Counted from the first letter of the stretch, positions 1 through 8,904 are shown. The stretch: 36,503 nucleotides of DNA from Solirubrobacterales bacterium (GCA_019244745.1 JAFASF010000134.1:1-36503); one strand, 5' to 3'. Numbers and translations: made by a program. The notes: generated by a model from the sequence alone, not told the origin.

Positions 1-1
1 C

Positions 2-3000
2 CTGAAGCTCTCCGAGTGGGGACTCGAGGACCACACCCTCGAGATCAACCTCAAGGCGGCCGAGATCGCTCGCCGGGCGGCCGGCGAGCATCGCTTCGTC
101 GCCGGGTCCATCGGCCCTACCGGCTTTCTGCCCGCCAGCGACGACCCTACGCTCGGGCAGATCCGGTTCGGAGAACTGGTGGACGTGTTCGACGAGCAGG
201 CGCGAGGCCTGCTGTCCGGCGGGGCGGATCTGATCATCATCGAGACCGCGCAGGACATCCTCGAGGTCAAGGCGGCGGTGTTCGGCGTGCGCCGGGCCTT
301 TGGCGAGGCCTCGCGGAGCGTTCCGATTCAGTGCAGCGTCTCGCTTCTACCCCAGGGCGGCAAGATGCTGCTGGGGACGGACATCAGCGCGGTGCTGGCG
401 ACGCTCGAGGCGCTCGAGGTGGACGTGATCGGGCTCAACTGTTCGACCGGACCCGAGGACATGCGAGACGCGATCCGCTTCCTGGGTGAGAATTGCCCGG
501 TCCCGGTCCACTGCATCCCGAACGCGGGCCTGCCGCTTCAGGGACCGGGCGGCGAGACGATCTTCCCGGAAGAGCCCGAGCCGCTCGCCCGCGTGCTGGG
601 GGAGTTCGTGGAGCGTTACGGCACCTCGATCGTCGGCGGCTGCTGCGGGACGACGCCCGAGCACATCCGCGCGATCGCCGAGCGGGTGCACGGGCGGCGG
701 CCCGGCGAGCGGCCGGGACGGCGCCCGCCCCACGTGTCGAGCATGATCGCGGCGACGCCTCTGGTGCAGGACCCGCGGCCGACCCTGGTGGGCGAGCGGG
801 TCAACTCACAGGGGTCGCGCAAGGCCAAGGAGCTGCTGCTCGCGGACGACTACGACGGGCTCCTGACCGTTGCCGAGGATCAGGTCGCGGGCGGGGCGCA
901 CGCGCTCGACGTGTGCGTCGCGCTGACCGAGCGACAGGACGAGGCCGAGCAGATGCGGGAGATCGTCAAGAAGATCTCGTTGTCCCAACCCGCCCCGATC
1001 CAGGTCGACTCCACCGAGCCCGAGGTGCTCGAGGCCGCGCTCGAGCAGATCCCGGGCCGCGCGATCGTCAACTCGATCAACCTGGAGGCGGGGCGCGCCA
1101 AGCTCGATCGAGTGGTGCCGCTGGCGCGCGCGCACGGCGCCGCGCTGATCGCGCTGACCATCGACGAGACCGGCATGGCCAAGACCGCGGATCGCAAGGT
1201 CGAGGTCGCGCGGCGGATCCGGGATCTGTGCTGCGAAGAGCACGGACTCGACCCCGAGGCGCTGATCTTCGACTGCCTGACGTTCACGCTGACGACCGGT
1301 GATGAGGAGTGGCGCCCGAGCGCGGTCGCGACCATCGAGGGGATCCGGCGGGTCAAACGGGAGATTCCCGGGGTAAAGACCTCCCTCGGGGTCTCGAACG
1401 TGAGCTTCGGGGTCTCGCTGCCTGCGCGGAGCGTGCTCAACAGCGTCTTCTTGCACCACTGCGTCGAGGCGGGACTCGATTTGGCGATGGTCAACCCGAA
1501 CCACATCACCCCGTACGCGGAGATCTTGGGGGCCGAGCGGGAGCTCGCCGATGACCTCGTGTTGAACCGGCGCGCCGACGCGCTCGAGCGGTTCATCGCG
1601 CACTTCGAGGCCAAGGGGGATGGCGGCGGTTCCGATGCCGGCGGCGAGCCCGCGGATCCCACGGTGGGGATGGAGCCCGAGGAGGCGCTGCACTTCCACA
1701 TTCTGCGCCGGAAGAAGGAAGGGGTGGAGGACTGGATCGACCGCAGCGTCGAGAAGATCGGGGCCGTCCCCACGCTGAACGACGTGCTCCTTCCGGCGAT
1801 GAAGGAGGTGGGGGACAAGTTCGGCGCCGGCGAGCTGATCCTGCCATTCGTGCTCCAGTCGGCGGAGGTGATGAAGCGCGCGGTCGCCCAGCTCGAGCGC
1901 TACCTGGACAAGCTCGAGGGCTACTCCAAGGGAACGGTCGTGCTCGCGACCGTGTTCGGGGATGTCCACGACATCGGCAAGTCACTGGTGAACACGATCC
2001 TGACCAACAACGGCTACACGGTCGTCGACCTCGGAAAGCAGGTCCCGATCCAGACCATTTTGGACGCCGCGGTCGAGCACGACGCGACCGCGATCGGCCT
2101 GAGCGCGCTGCTGGTCTCGACGTCCAAGCAGATGCCGGCCTGCATCCAAGAGCTCCAAGCCCAGGAGCTGCGATTCCCCGTGCTGGTGGGGGGCGCGGCG
2201 ATCAACCGCAACTTCGGCCTGCGCCTCGTGTACCCGAACGGGGGCGAGTCCGAGGAGGTCTACGAGCCGGGAGTGTTCTACTGCAAGGACGCCTTCGAGG
2301 GGCTCGCGAAAATGGACCAGCTGATCGACCCTGGCGCGCGCGACGGGCTGCTCTCCTCGACGTTCGAGGCCGCGCGACGGCTGCGCGAGCAGCCGGAGGC
2401 TTCCGACGACGATGCGCCGCCCGTCGATGACGCGTCGGTGCGGAGCGCGGCGCGGGTCGACGTCCCGACCCCCGAGCCGCCATTCTGGGGAGTGCGCGAG
2501 GTCGACGTCGACATGGACGAGGTCTACCGGCATCTCGATACGCACGTGCTGTTCAAGCTCCACTGGGGCGGCAGAGGGGTGAAGGGCGAGGAGTGGCGGC
2601 GCCTGGTGCACGAGGACTTCCAGCCCCGGCTCGAGCGCATGTGGCGCGAGCAGAACTATCTCCATCCCCGCGCGCTGCTCGGCTACTTCCCGTGCAACTC
2701 CGATGGCAACGAGCTTGTGGTCTGGGATCCGGAGGCACCAGGCTCGCGCGAGCTCGAGCGCCTGGTCTTTCCCCGCCAGCCCAGGCACGACCGGATCTGC
2801 CTGGCGGACTTCTACCGGCCCCTCGGCCCCGGCGATCTCGATGTGGTCGCGATCCAGGCGGTGACGGCCGGGGACGAGGTGACCTCGCTGATGGCGCGGC
2901 TCGAGGCCGACGGGGAGTTCTCCGAGCAGCTGTTCGTCCACGGGCTGGGCGTGCAGACCGCCGAGGGCATGGCGGAATGGCTCCACGCCCGCGTCCGATC

Positions 3001-3370
3001 AGACCTCGGGATCGCTCCGAGCCAGGGACGCCGCTACTCGTGGGGATACCCGGCGTGCCCCGAGCAGTCAGAGCACGAGAAGGTGTTCCGGCTCCTCGAC
3101 GCGGAGTCGGTCGGGCTGCGGCTGAGCGGCGGGTACGCCGTCGAACCCGAGCAGTCCACGCTGGCGATCGTCGCCCACCATCCGCAGGCCGTGTACTTCG
3201 GTATGAAGTCGGGTTTTCTGCCCAAGACCGACAAGCAGGCGGCCGACGAGCTGATCGCCGGCACCGAAAAGGACCCGACTCGGGTGGCGGAGCTCACGGA
3301 CACGGAGCCGCCCGAGGAGGGTGGCGACGCCGGCTCCGCGGACAGCGAGCCCGCGATGGCTGAGGCCTGA
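2..3370 (+). CDS. metH: Cobalamin-dependent methionine synthase, 5'-truncated by the window edge
   Basis: Transfers the methyl group of methyltetrahydrofolate to homocysteine through cobalamin. The reading frame is open from base 2 (SIGPTGFLPA lies upstream of the ORF-track Met at 179), so the true start is outside the window. About 1122 residues are visible; E. coli MetH has about 1227. Domain order is canonical. The homocysteine-binding barrel carries zinc-ligand cysteines in GLNCSTGPEDM and GGCCGTTPEHI (near residue 213). The pterin-binding barrel starts at LVGERVNSQGS. The cap and B12 domain has the lower-ligand motif VFGDVHDIGKS (near 653). The C-terminal reactivation domain has RYSWGYPACPE, which fits the RxxxGY AdoMet-binding motif (near 1010), and AHHPQAVYFGM. 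A Gly/Asp-rich linker (GDGGGSDAGGEP) separates the pterin and cap regions, and an acidic linker precedes the reactivation domain. The gene is convergent with the DUF2182 gene, with 58 nt between them and no obvious terminator. Confidence 0.97.
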   Translation: MKLSEWGLEDHTLEINLKAAEIARRAAGEHRFVAGSIGPTGFLPASDDPTLGQIRFGELVDVFDEQARGLLSGGADLIIIETAQDILEVKAAVFGVRRAFGEASRSVPIQCSVSLLPQGGKMLLGTDISAVLATLEALEVDVIGLNCSTGPEDMRDAIRFLGENCPVPVHCIPNAGLPLQGPGGETIFPEEPEPLARVLGEFVERYGTSIVGGCCGTTPEHIRAIAERVHGRRPGERPGRRPPHVSSMIAATPLVQDPRPTLVGERVNSQGSRKAKELLLADDYDGLLTVAEDQVAGGAHALDVCVALTERQDEAEQMREIVKKISLSQPAPIQVDSTEPEVLEAALEQIPGRAIVNSINLEAGRAKLDRVVPLARAHGAALIALTIDETGMAKTADRKVEVARRIRDLCCEEHGLDPEALIFDCLTFTLTTGDEEWRPSAVATIEGIRRVKREIPGVKTSLGVSNVSFGVSLPARSVLNSVFLHHCVEAGLDLAMVNPNHITPYAEILGAERELADDLVLNRRADALERFIAHFEAKGDGGGSDAGGEPADPTVGMEPEEALHFHILRRKKEGVEDWIDRSVEKIGAVPTLNDVLLPAMKEVGDKFGAGELILPFVLQSAEVMKRAVAQLERYLDKLEGYSKGTVVLATVFGDVHDIGKSLVNTILTNNGYTVVDLGKQVPIQTILDAAVEHDATAIGLSALLVSTSKQMPACIQELQAQELRFPVLVGGAAINRNFGLRLVYPNGGESEEVYEPGVFYCKDAFEGLAKMDQLIDPGARDGLLSSTFEAARRLREQPEASDDDAPPVDDASVRSAARVDVPTPEPPFWGVREVDVDMDEVYRHLDTHVLFKLHWGGRGVKGEEWRRLVHEDFQPRLERMWREQNYLHPRALLGYFPCNSDGNELVVWDPEAPGSRELERLVFPRQPRHDRICLADFYRPLGPGDLDVVAIQAVTAGDEVTSLMARLEADGEFSEQLFVHGLGVQTAEGMAEWLHARVRSDLGIAPSQGRRYSWGYPACPEQSEHEKVFRLLDAESVGLRLSGGYAVEPEQSTLAIVAHHPQAVYFGMKSGFLPKTDKQAADELIAGTEKDPTRVAELTDTEPPEEGGDAGSADSEPAMAEA

Positions 3371-3428
3371 TTTCCGAGTCTGGTGGAAGTTTCGCGGTCG
3401 CCTGAGCGCGGCCCGGAGGGAGCGCGGC

Positions 3429-4307
3429 CTAGTGCATCGACGTCGACATCGACATCGAGGACGTGCTTGCGCCGCCCGGGACGGTCAGCGCCGGGACCCG
3501 GTCCGGCGCCAGCGCGACGCCGATCGCCAGAGCGGCGAGGACCACGGCCACCGCCGTGACGGCTGTCCCCCGCCAGGGCAGCAATTTCTCGGCCGCGATC
3601 AACGCGCCGATCACGAGCATCCACGCGATGCTCATCGCACCCAGCGCGAACAGTGCGGCCATCAGCGCCCAGCAGCAACCGATGCACCACAAACCGTGCT
3701 CGGTGCCCATCTCGATGGCCCCCAGGCGCCCGTCGCGCCAGTTTCCGAGTATGAACGCGAGCGGGCCGCGGCATCGCGTGAGACATGCTCCCTTCAGCGA
3801 CGTGAACTCGTAGGCCGCGGCTGCGGCGATCACCGCCACCGCCGTCCAGCGCCCGGCGCTGTGCCAGGCGAACACGTCGCCGGCCCAGGCCCGGCCGGCC
3901 TTCAGCACCGCGTAGCCGAGCACGCCGGACGCTCCCCAGACGAGCAGGTAGCCGGCAACGAACAAGATCGTCGTGCCCCTGGCGCCGGCGGTTCCCCGCG
4001 CGCGCCGTCCGCGCTGCACGTTGCGGTACATCAGCACCATCGGCGCGATCGACGGAAACATCATCGCGGCCATCATCACCACCCAGGTGCTGATGTAGAA
4101 GCCAAAGGCGCCCGGATCGGTCCCCGGCCCCATGTCCATGCCGGCCATCCGCAGGTCGGTGACCACCCAGGCCACGGCGGCCAGCGCCAGCAGCGCCCCG
4201 ATCGCGACGAGCTGGCCGGCGAGCAGGTCGCGGGCGGGACCTCGCCTCAGGCGCGCGAGCTCAGGCGGACCAGGCGAAGTGAGCGGAGAACCCGGATTTG
4301 CCGCCAT
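3429..4307 (-). CDS. DUF2182 polytopic membrane protein (putative metal-binding)
   Basis: A 292-residue membrane protein with about six hydrophobic spans. Family-type motifs are MAAMMFPSIAPM (second span), the cysteine pair CLTRCR, and GLWCIGCCWALM. These match what is known as DUF2182, a family described as predicted metal-binding integral membrane proteins; its biochemical role is not established. The last residues, STSSMSMSTSMH, form a Ser/Met/His tail that could bind a soft metal. It is encoded by near-repeats of a 6-nt unit. The ATG chosen lies inside the end of the upstream DUF1326 gene (47-nt overlap), so the two are probably translationally coupled. No strong ribosome site is visible at this ATG, so a later start is possible. 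DUF1326-DUF2182 adjacency is, to my knowledge, recurrent in bacteria, which supports a shared function. Confidence 0.85.
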   Translation of the reverse strand: MAANPGSPLTSPGPPELARLRRGPARDLLAGQLVAIGALLALAAVAWVVTDLRMAGMDMGPGTDPGAFGFYISTWVVMMAAMMFPSIAPMVLMYRNVQRGRRARGTAGARGTTILFVAGYLLVWGASGVLGYAVLKAGRAWAGDVFAWHSAGRWTAVAVIAAAAAYEFTSLKGACLTRCRGPLAFILGNWRDGRLGAIEMGTEHGLWCIGCCWALMAALFALGAMSIAWMLVIGALIAAEKLLPWRGTAVTAVAVVLAALAIGVALAPDRVPALTVPGGASTSSMSMSTSMH

Positions 4308-4869
4308 TGTCGATCATCATCCCGAACGCGCTGAGGTGCGAATCTTCGTCGGCCTTGGCGATGGTCAGCTCGCTACCGGCCGGGTGAAACACGCCGGCGA
4401 GCCGCGCGGGCTCGCCGGTTTCGACGCCGATCGGGACGACGTCCTGCACGGACACCCGCCCGCGATCGCCCACCGTGAGGTGGTGGCTCCCGTTCTCGGC
4501 CGAGAACTCCATCGGCACCCGCTCGGCCCCGAGCTGTTCGCCGACCAGGCCGGCGAGCGCGCCCATGGGACCACCTAGCTCACCACCGAACACCGCGCCG
4601 AGCTTCTCCGCCTGCTCCTCGGTGGCCCTGTCATCGATCAGCACGCCGAGGCGCCAGTTGCCCTCGTGCATGTACTTCGGGGTATCCGCGACCACGGCCA
4701 CCGTCAGATCGCTGACGTCGACTCCCTCCACCTCCCCGGAGTCGACGTGGAACGCGAGCACCACCCGGCAGCGATCGTAGTCGGCGCCGAGCGCCAGCGA
4801 TGCTGTGCAGGGACAGACAACCTCGCACGAGCAGTTCTCGAAGTACCTCCCCTCGATCGACCAAGCCAT
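4261..4869 (-). CDS. DUF1326 domain protein
   Basis: A 202-residue soluble protein. I chose the start at MAWSIEGRY rather than the ORF-track Met because the family begins there and AAGAAGGTGA lies just upstream as a ribosome site. The N-terminus has a tight cysteine cluster, NCSCEVVCPC (C13, C15, C19, C21), the hallmark of DUF1326. The rest is a beta-rich body ending in FGMMIDNGGKSGFSAHFAWS. No enzymatic function is established for the family. The Cys cluster and the pairing with the DUF2182 membrane protein suggest metal handling, which is inference. Transcription is divergent from the superoxide dismutase gene across a 94-nt gap. Confidence 0.85.
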   Translation of the reverse strand: MAWSIEGRYFENCSCEVVCPCTASLALGADYDRCRVVLAFHVDSGEVEGVDVSDLTVAVVADTPKYMHEGNWRLGVLIDDRATEEQAEKLGAVFGGELGGPMGALAGLVGEQLGAERVPMEFSAENGSHHLTVGDRGRVSVQDVVPIGVETGEPARLAGVFHPAGSELTIAKADEDSHLSAFGMMIDNGGKSGFSAHFAWSA

Positions 4870-4963
4870 GACCGTCACCTTCTTGTTCGCGGGCCGTGGA
4901 TTAGTTCGGACCATAGCGGGCAGCCAGTGATTACACGAACGCGGACGGCGAAAGGAGCCGTGA

Positions 4964-5635
4964 ATGCCCTGGACCGAACTGAAGCCACGCAAGTTCCCGG
5001 CGATGGAAAAGCAACTCGACGGGATCTCCCAGCAGACGATGGCGGACCACTACAAGCTCTACGAGGGGTACGTCAAGAAGTCGAACGAGTGCCGCAAGCT
5101 CCTCAACGAGTTCAAGTACTCGGAGATCGAGGGCAACCAGGTCTACTCCCAGCTGCGCGCGGTGTCGATCGATTACACGTTCGCGCTGCTGGGCTTCAAG
5201 AACCACGACCTGTACTTCGGCCACCTCGGCGGCGACGGAGGCGGGCCCACGGGACGTTTCGCCGAGCTGATCGAGAGCGAGTTCCACGGCGGCGTGGAAG
5301 AGTGGGATCAGGCCGTGCGCAAGGCCGCCTCAGCGGCGCGCGGCTGGGTTATGGTCGGCTACGACCTGAACGACGGCTCGCTGTTTAACTACATCATGGA
5401 CACGCAGAACCTATGGGCCGTCTACAACATGGTCCCGGTGCTCGCGATCGATGTCTACGAGCACGCCTACGTGCGGGACTTCGGGGCGACCCCGGACGGC
5501 CGCAAGCAGTACGTCGAGGCGTTCTTCCGCAATCTCGACTGGGACCACGTCAACCGGCAGCTGGCGCAGGCCGAAGCCGCGAAGCAGGGTGCGGATTCGG
5601 CTCAGGCGCACGAGCAGGTGCCGGTGGGCCACTGA
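4964..5635 (+). CDS. Fe/Mn superoxide dismutase family protein, divergent active-site surroundings
   Basis: A 223-residue protein of the iron/manganese superoxide dismutase fold. All four metal ligands can be placed: H29 (in MADHYKLYEGYV), H81 (NHDLYFGHL), D163 and H167 (DVYEHAY). The start has a good ribosome site (AAAGGAG, about 7 nt upstream). The N-terminal helix departs from classical enzymes: the usual H..KHHxxY pattern is H-Y-K-L-Y-E-G-Y, so the conserved second-shell histidines are missing and the gateway tyrosine is offset by one residue. DVYEHAY also replaces the common DVWEHAY. Metal binding is likely. Dismutase activity is plausible but not assured. No signal peptide is seen, so it is cytoplasmic. 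The C-terminal tail after residue 200 is Ala/Gln-rich and probably disordered. Confidence 0.88.
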   Translation: MPWTELKPRKFPAMEKQLDGISQQTMADHYKLYEGYVKKSNECRKLLNEFKYSEIEGNQVYSQLRAVSIDYTFALLGFKNHDLYFGHLGGDGGGPTGRFAELIESEFHGGVEEWDQAVRKAASAARGWVMVGYDLNDGSLFNYIMDTQNLWAVYNMVPVLAIDVYEHAYVRDFGATPDGRKQYVEAFFRNLDWDHVNRQLAQAEAAKQGADSAQAHEQVPVGH

Positions 5636-5679
5636 CGCGCCAGAGGTACGCCGCTGACCCCGAGTGGGTCGCGTCCGGA

Positions 5680-5710
5680 GGCCAGGCCGGGCAACGCGCT
5701 CGGTCTGGCC
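5680..5710 (+). terminator. Possible hairpin terminator after the superoxide dismutase gene
   Basis: A 13-bp stem (GGCCAGGCCGGGC pairing with GCTCGGTCTGGCC, including two G-U pairs) closes the loop AACGC between the convergent dismutase and glycosyltransferase genes. There is no U-run, so it may be a U-less terminator or simply a GC-rich stem. It pairs fully only as plus-strand RNA. Confidence 0.4.
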
Positions 5711-5717
5711 CTCGCGG

Positions 5718-8072
5718 CTAGCCCTCGGCTTTCACCGGGACGCGCGTGCGGCGCCGGCTCGGCCGCGCCGGCAGCTTCACGGGCGCGGCGTGCATCGCCC
5801 GCAGCCTGACCTCACGCCAGGACATGCCCTCCTTGAGGAGCGCCGGCATGCCCATCATGATCGCGGTCGTGACCTCGACGGCCTGGAGGATCACGCCGTA
5901 GGCGACGCCGGTGCCGTAACCGACGTGCCAGCCGGTGTGGAGCACCGCGGCACACGCCGCCTGGAAGACGCCCAGGTTCGCCGGCGTCGCCGGCAGCACC
6001 GCGGTGATGTTGACCGCGAACAGAACCGCGGCAGCGGCCGCGAACCCGGTCTGATTGGCGAGCCCCAGCGCCACGAGCAGCATGTAGCAGGACAGACACT
6101 GAAGCCCCCAGGCGGCGAGCTGAGCGCCGGCGGCGATCGCGCCGAGGCGCGGCCGCCGGAAGACCGTGAGACCGGCGCGGACGCGCATCATCCCCGCGCG
6201 GGCCTGCTCGACGGCGGCCTGCAGCCGGCGAGGACGCGAGCCCCCGGAGCCTTGGCGGAGGAGGAGCGGTGAGAGCAGCACGATCACGAGCAGTACCAGT
6301 GGCGCGATTGCCGCGACCACCAGCGCGTCCTGATGGCCGTTGAACAGGTCGACCGAGGAGAACATCACCGCGCCCAGGACGGCCAGGGCAACGATGTTCA
6401 GAAGCGTCTGGGAGACGACCGTGCCGAGCACGACCGGGAGGTTCTCCCGCGGTCGGCCGGTCCGACGGGCGACGACCAGCGCTCGGGATGGCTCGCCGAG
6501 ACGCGCCGGCAAGGTGGAGGACATGAGGACCCCGATGAACGTCCCCTGGGCGGCGTCCGACAATCGGACTCTTGCCCGGGGAAGCGCGGCCTTGAGGATC
6601 GCGTGCCACGAGAACGCGCGCATCACCATCGCGCTGCACATCACGCCCAGCCCGATCAGCACGAACGTCGGACTCGACGCGACCAGCGCCGCGGCGATAT
6701 GGCCGAGGCCGATCTTCTGCAGCGCCATCACTGCCAAGACGGCGCCGGCAAGGGTCACCGCCGCCAGCCCGAGGCGGCGCACAAGCGCCAGGCGGGCGGA
6801 GCCCCGTCCGACGGCCGCGGTGCGCGGCTCGAGGCTGGGCAGCCGGCGGGCCGGGACGCGGGGCTTGAGGTCGGCGGGGCGAGCTCCGATCCGGACCGCC
6901 GTGCGCTGGACAGCGCCCTCCGGGGCCGGGGTCGCGATCGCGTCCTCGTAGGCGCCCATCACCTCGCCGGCCACCCGAGGCCAGGCGAACCTCTTGACGT
7001 CGCGCGCGGCCGCGCGGGCCATGTCGGCGCGGCGCGCCGGCTCTTCGTACAGATCGCGCAGGGCCTCGGCCAGCGCGAGCGGATCGCCCGGGGGTACGAG
7101 GAGGCCGTCGACGCCGTGCCGGACCACGTCCCGGTAGCCGGCGATGTCGGACACCACGACCGGAGTCCCCGCGGCGAACGCCTCGGTCAAGACCATGCCG
7201 AAGCTCTCGCCTCGGAGCGACGGAGCGCACAGGACGTCGGCCTGCTCGAGCTCACGGCGCTTGAGCTGGTCGTCGACCTTGCCGAGCGCACGAACGTTGC
7301 GGGCGTCGATCAGCAATGGCGAGAGCTCCTCGTGGGATGGCCCGATCACGGTCAGCTCCGTCGGGATGTGCTCGCGCAGCGCCTCGAACGCGCGCAGCAG
7401 CAGCGGCAAGCCCTTGCGCTCCACCGATTGGCCAACGAACACGATTCGGAGGCGGTCCCCGTGGGGTCGCAGCGCGGCCCGGGAGGCTCGCTCGAGATCG
7501 AGGTGAACCCCATTCGGTATGACGCGGTAGTGGCCGCCGAAGAACCGCCTGGCCGTCCAGGCCGCCGCCTGCGAGACGGCGATCCGCACGTGCAGCCGGT
7601 TCATCATCCTACGCGCGCCGAGCACGTTCGCGACGCCGTTCGAGATGCGGTTCTCGTTGTAGGTGTGAAACGTGCCCACCAGGGGCAACCGCGCCCAATC
7701 CGTCGCCACCCATGGCACCACGGGGGCGATGGGCTCGTGGATGTGCGCCACGTCGTAGCCGCCGGTGCGCAGCTCGCGGTGCATGATCGCCACGCCATCC
7801 GGGGTGATCGAGAGATTCGACACCGCGCCGTTGGCTTTGAAGCCGACCGTTCGCCCCAACGAGACGAGATATTCCGGCGACTCCAGAGGCTGTGGTCGTG
7901 CGCCGCGATGAAGCACCGCGGAGCGGGTGTCCGGCGGGTCGAAGGGGGCAAGCACGCGGACCTCGTGGCCATCGGCGAGGAACTGCTCCGCGAGGGCTTC
8001 GATGTGCCTCGTGACGCCGCCGGGATACGTCCAGGAGTACGGCGACACGAGGGCGATGCGCATACGTTTCAT
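5718..8072 (-). CDS. PimA-like GT4 glycosyltransferase fused to an LPG-synthase-type membrane domain
   Basis: A 784-residue two-domain protein. Residues 1-390 form a GT-B retaining glycosyltransferase of family 4: the N-terminal glycine loop YPGGVTRH, the catalytic-region HIHEP (near 112), donor-site residues in SVERKG (R219, K220) and the EX7E motif ESFGMVLTE (E289, E297). The N-terminus resembles phosphatidylinositol alpha-mannosyltransferase PimA. Residues 430-770 hold roughly eight hydrophobic helices resembling the LPG_synthase_TM (flippase-like, PF03706) region without the cytosolic aminoacyl-transfer domain. The product probably makes and translocates or anchors a glycolipid at the inner membrane, which is inference. 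The first ATG (8072) has its Shine-Dalgarno too close. The fourth codon ATG (8063), with AGGA at suitable spacing, may be the real start (MRIALVSPYSW). The large plus-strand ORF opposite is a shadow. Confidence 0.9.
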   Translation of the reverse strand: MKRMRIALVSPYSWTYPGGVTRHIEALAEQFLADGHEVRVLAPFDPPDTRSAVLHRGARPQPLESPEYLVSLGRTVGFKANGAVSNLSITPDGVAIMHRELRTGGYDVAHIHEPIAPVVPWVATDWARLPLVGTFHTYNENRISNGVANVLGARRMMNRLHVRIAVSQAAAWTARRFFGGHYRVIPNGVHLDLERASRAALRPHGDRLRIVFVGQSVERKGLPLLLRAFEALREHIPTELTVIGPSHEELSPLLIDARNVRALGKVDDQLKRRELEQADVLCAPSLRGESFGMVLTEAFAAGTPVVVSDIAGYRDVVRHGVDGLLVPPGDPLALAEALRDLYEEPARRADMARAAARDVKRFAWPRVAGEVMGAYEDAIATPAPEGAVQRTAVRIGARPADLKPRVPARRLPSLEPRTAAVGRGSARLALVRRLGLAAVTLAGAVLAVMALQKIGLGHIAAALVASSPTFVLIGLGVMCSAMVMRAFSWHAILKAALPRARVRLSDAAQGTFIGVLMSSTLPARLGEPSRALVVARRTGRPRENLPVVLGTVVSQTLLNIVALAVLGAVMFSSVDLFNGHQDALVVAAIAPLVLLVIVLLSPLLLRQGSGGSRPRRLQAAVEQARAGMMRVRAGLTVFRRPRLGAIAAGAQLAAWGLQCLSCYMLLVALGLANQTGFAAAAAVLFAVNITAVLPATPANLGVFQAACAAVLHTGWHVGYGTGVAYGVILQAVEVTTAIMMGMPALLKEGMSWREVRLRAMHAAPVKLPARPSRRRTRVPVKAEG

Positions 8073-8202
8073 CCTAGCCGCTGACCCGGGTCAGCTCGGC
8101 GCGCGCGTTGCTCGACCGTCAGGCTTCTCATACCCGTTTCGCTCACCGGGATCGCCGCTTGTAAACCATCGGAGCGCGCCGGTTTCACGCGATCGCGCTG
8201 CG

Positions 8203-8208
8203 TATCAT
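8203..8208 (+). promoter_or_regulatory. -10 element of hemQ, leaderless type
   Basis: TATCAT sits 9 nt before the hemQ ATG, and no Shine-Dalgarno lies between. Transcription would start at or next to the start codon. No convincing -35 is seen. Confidence 0.45.
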
Positions 8209-8217
8209 CAATCACGC

Positions 8218-8904
8218 ATGCCAGTACGGCATTTCGTCAAATACACCTTCTTCAAGATCGATCCCGCATGGCGGCGCCTCGACGATGAGCGCCGCTCGGC
8301 CGACAAGCGCGAGTTCATCGCCGCCTGCGAGGATTTCGCCGACGGCCACCTGCTGCGCGCCTTCTCGCTCGTGGGGACCCGGGGCGACGCCGACCTGATG
8401 CTCCTTTCCCAGGCCCAGAACCTCGAGCGGATCCACGAGTTCCACGTGGTGCTCGCCCAGAGCGGACTGATGAGCTGGGCCACCGTGCCCTACTCCTTCC
8501 TGGCGATGACCAAGCCCTCCGAATACTCCGACGAGTCGCGCCTCGAGGTCCGGCCGGGGCACAGCAAGTACCTGTTCGTCTATCCGTTCGTGAAGACCCG
8601 GGCTTGGTATGCGCTCCCGGCCGAGGAGCGCTGGCGCATCATGCAGGACCACATCCGGGTGGGACGCGAGTATCCGTCGGTGGACATAAACACCACCTAC
8701 TCGTTCGGGCTCGATGACCAGGAGTTCGTGGTCGGGTTCGAGACCGACAATCCGGCGGACTTCCTCGACCTCGTGCAGCGGCTGCGGACGACCGAGTCGA
8801 GCTCGTACACGCTCCGCGACACGCCCACGTTCACGTGCATCTCGTGCTCGGTGGAGCGCGCCCTCGGCGCGCTCGACGGAGCCTCGCTCACCGTCACCGC
8901 ATGA
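8218..8904 (+). CDS. hemQ: Coproheme decarboxylase, chlorite-dismutase family (HemQ)
   Basis: The last enzyme of the coproporphyrin-dependent heme pathway of Gram-positives, converting Fe-coproporphyrin III to heme b with peroxide as oxidant. The protein has 228 residues starting MPVRHFVKYTFF. The ORF track extends 291 nt further upstream, but that part is unsupported. Diagnostic stretches are YPFVKTRAWYALP (Y122, likely the reactive tyrosine region) and RIMQDHIRVGREYP (H145, likely proximal heme ligand). FGLDDQEFVVGFETD and the family-type ending DTPTFTCISC follow. Length and motifs fit HemQ better than respiratory chlorite dismutase. The start codon is probably read from a leaderless mRNA. 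The stop overlaps the next start as ATGA, so the reductase downstream is translationally coupled. No other heme gene is in the window. Confidence 0.9.
   Translation: MPVRHFVKYTFFKIDPAWRRLDDERRSADKREFIAACEDFADGHLLRAFSLVGTRGDADLMLLSQAQNLERIHEFHVVLAQSGLMSWATVPYSFLAMTKPSEYSDESRLEVRPGHSKYLFVYPFVKTRAWYALPAEERWRIMQDHIRVGREYPSVDINTTYSFGLDDQEFVVGFETDNPADFLDLVQRLRTTESSSYTLRDTPTFTCISCSVERALGALDGASLTVTA

Noticed and set aside
806-2986. Several long minus-strand ORFs inside metH
   Set aside because: They are antisense shadows of a gene with every MetH domain in order.
3429-3465. Microsatellite-like GACGTC/GACATC repeat as a phase-variable tract
   Set aside because: Only about four imperfect 6-nt units, in frame, encoding the Ser/Met tail; too short and too degenerate to support slippage-based switching.
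6333-8084. 583-codon plus-strand ORF opposite the glycosyltransferase
   Set aside because: Arg/Gly/His-rich translation typical of an antisense shadow in GC-rich DNA; the minus-strand frame has clear GT4 and transmembrane motifs.
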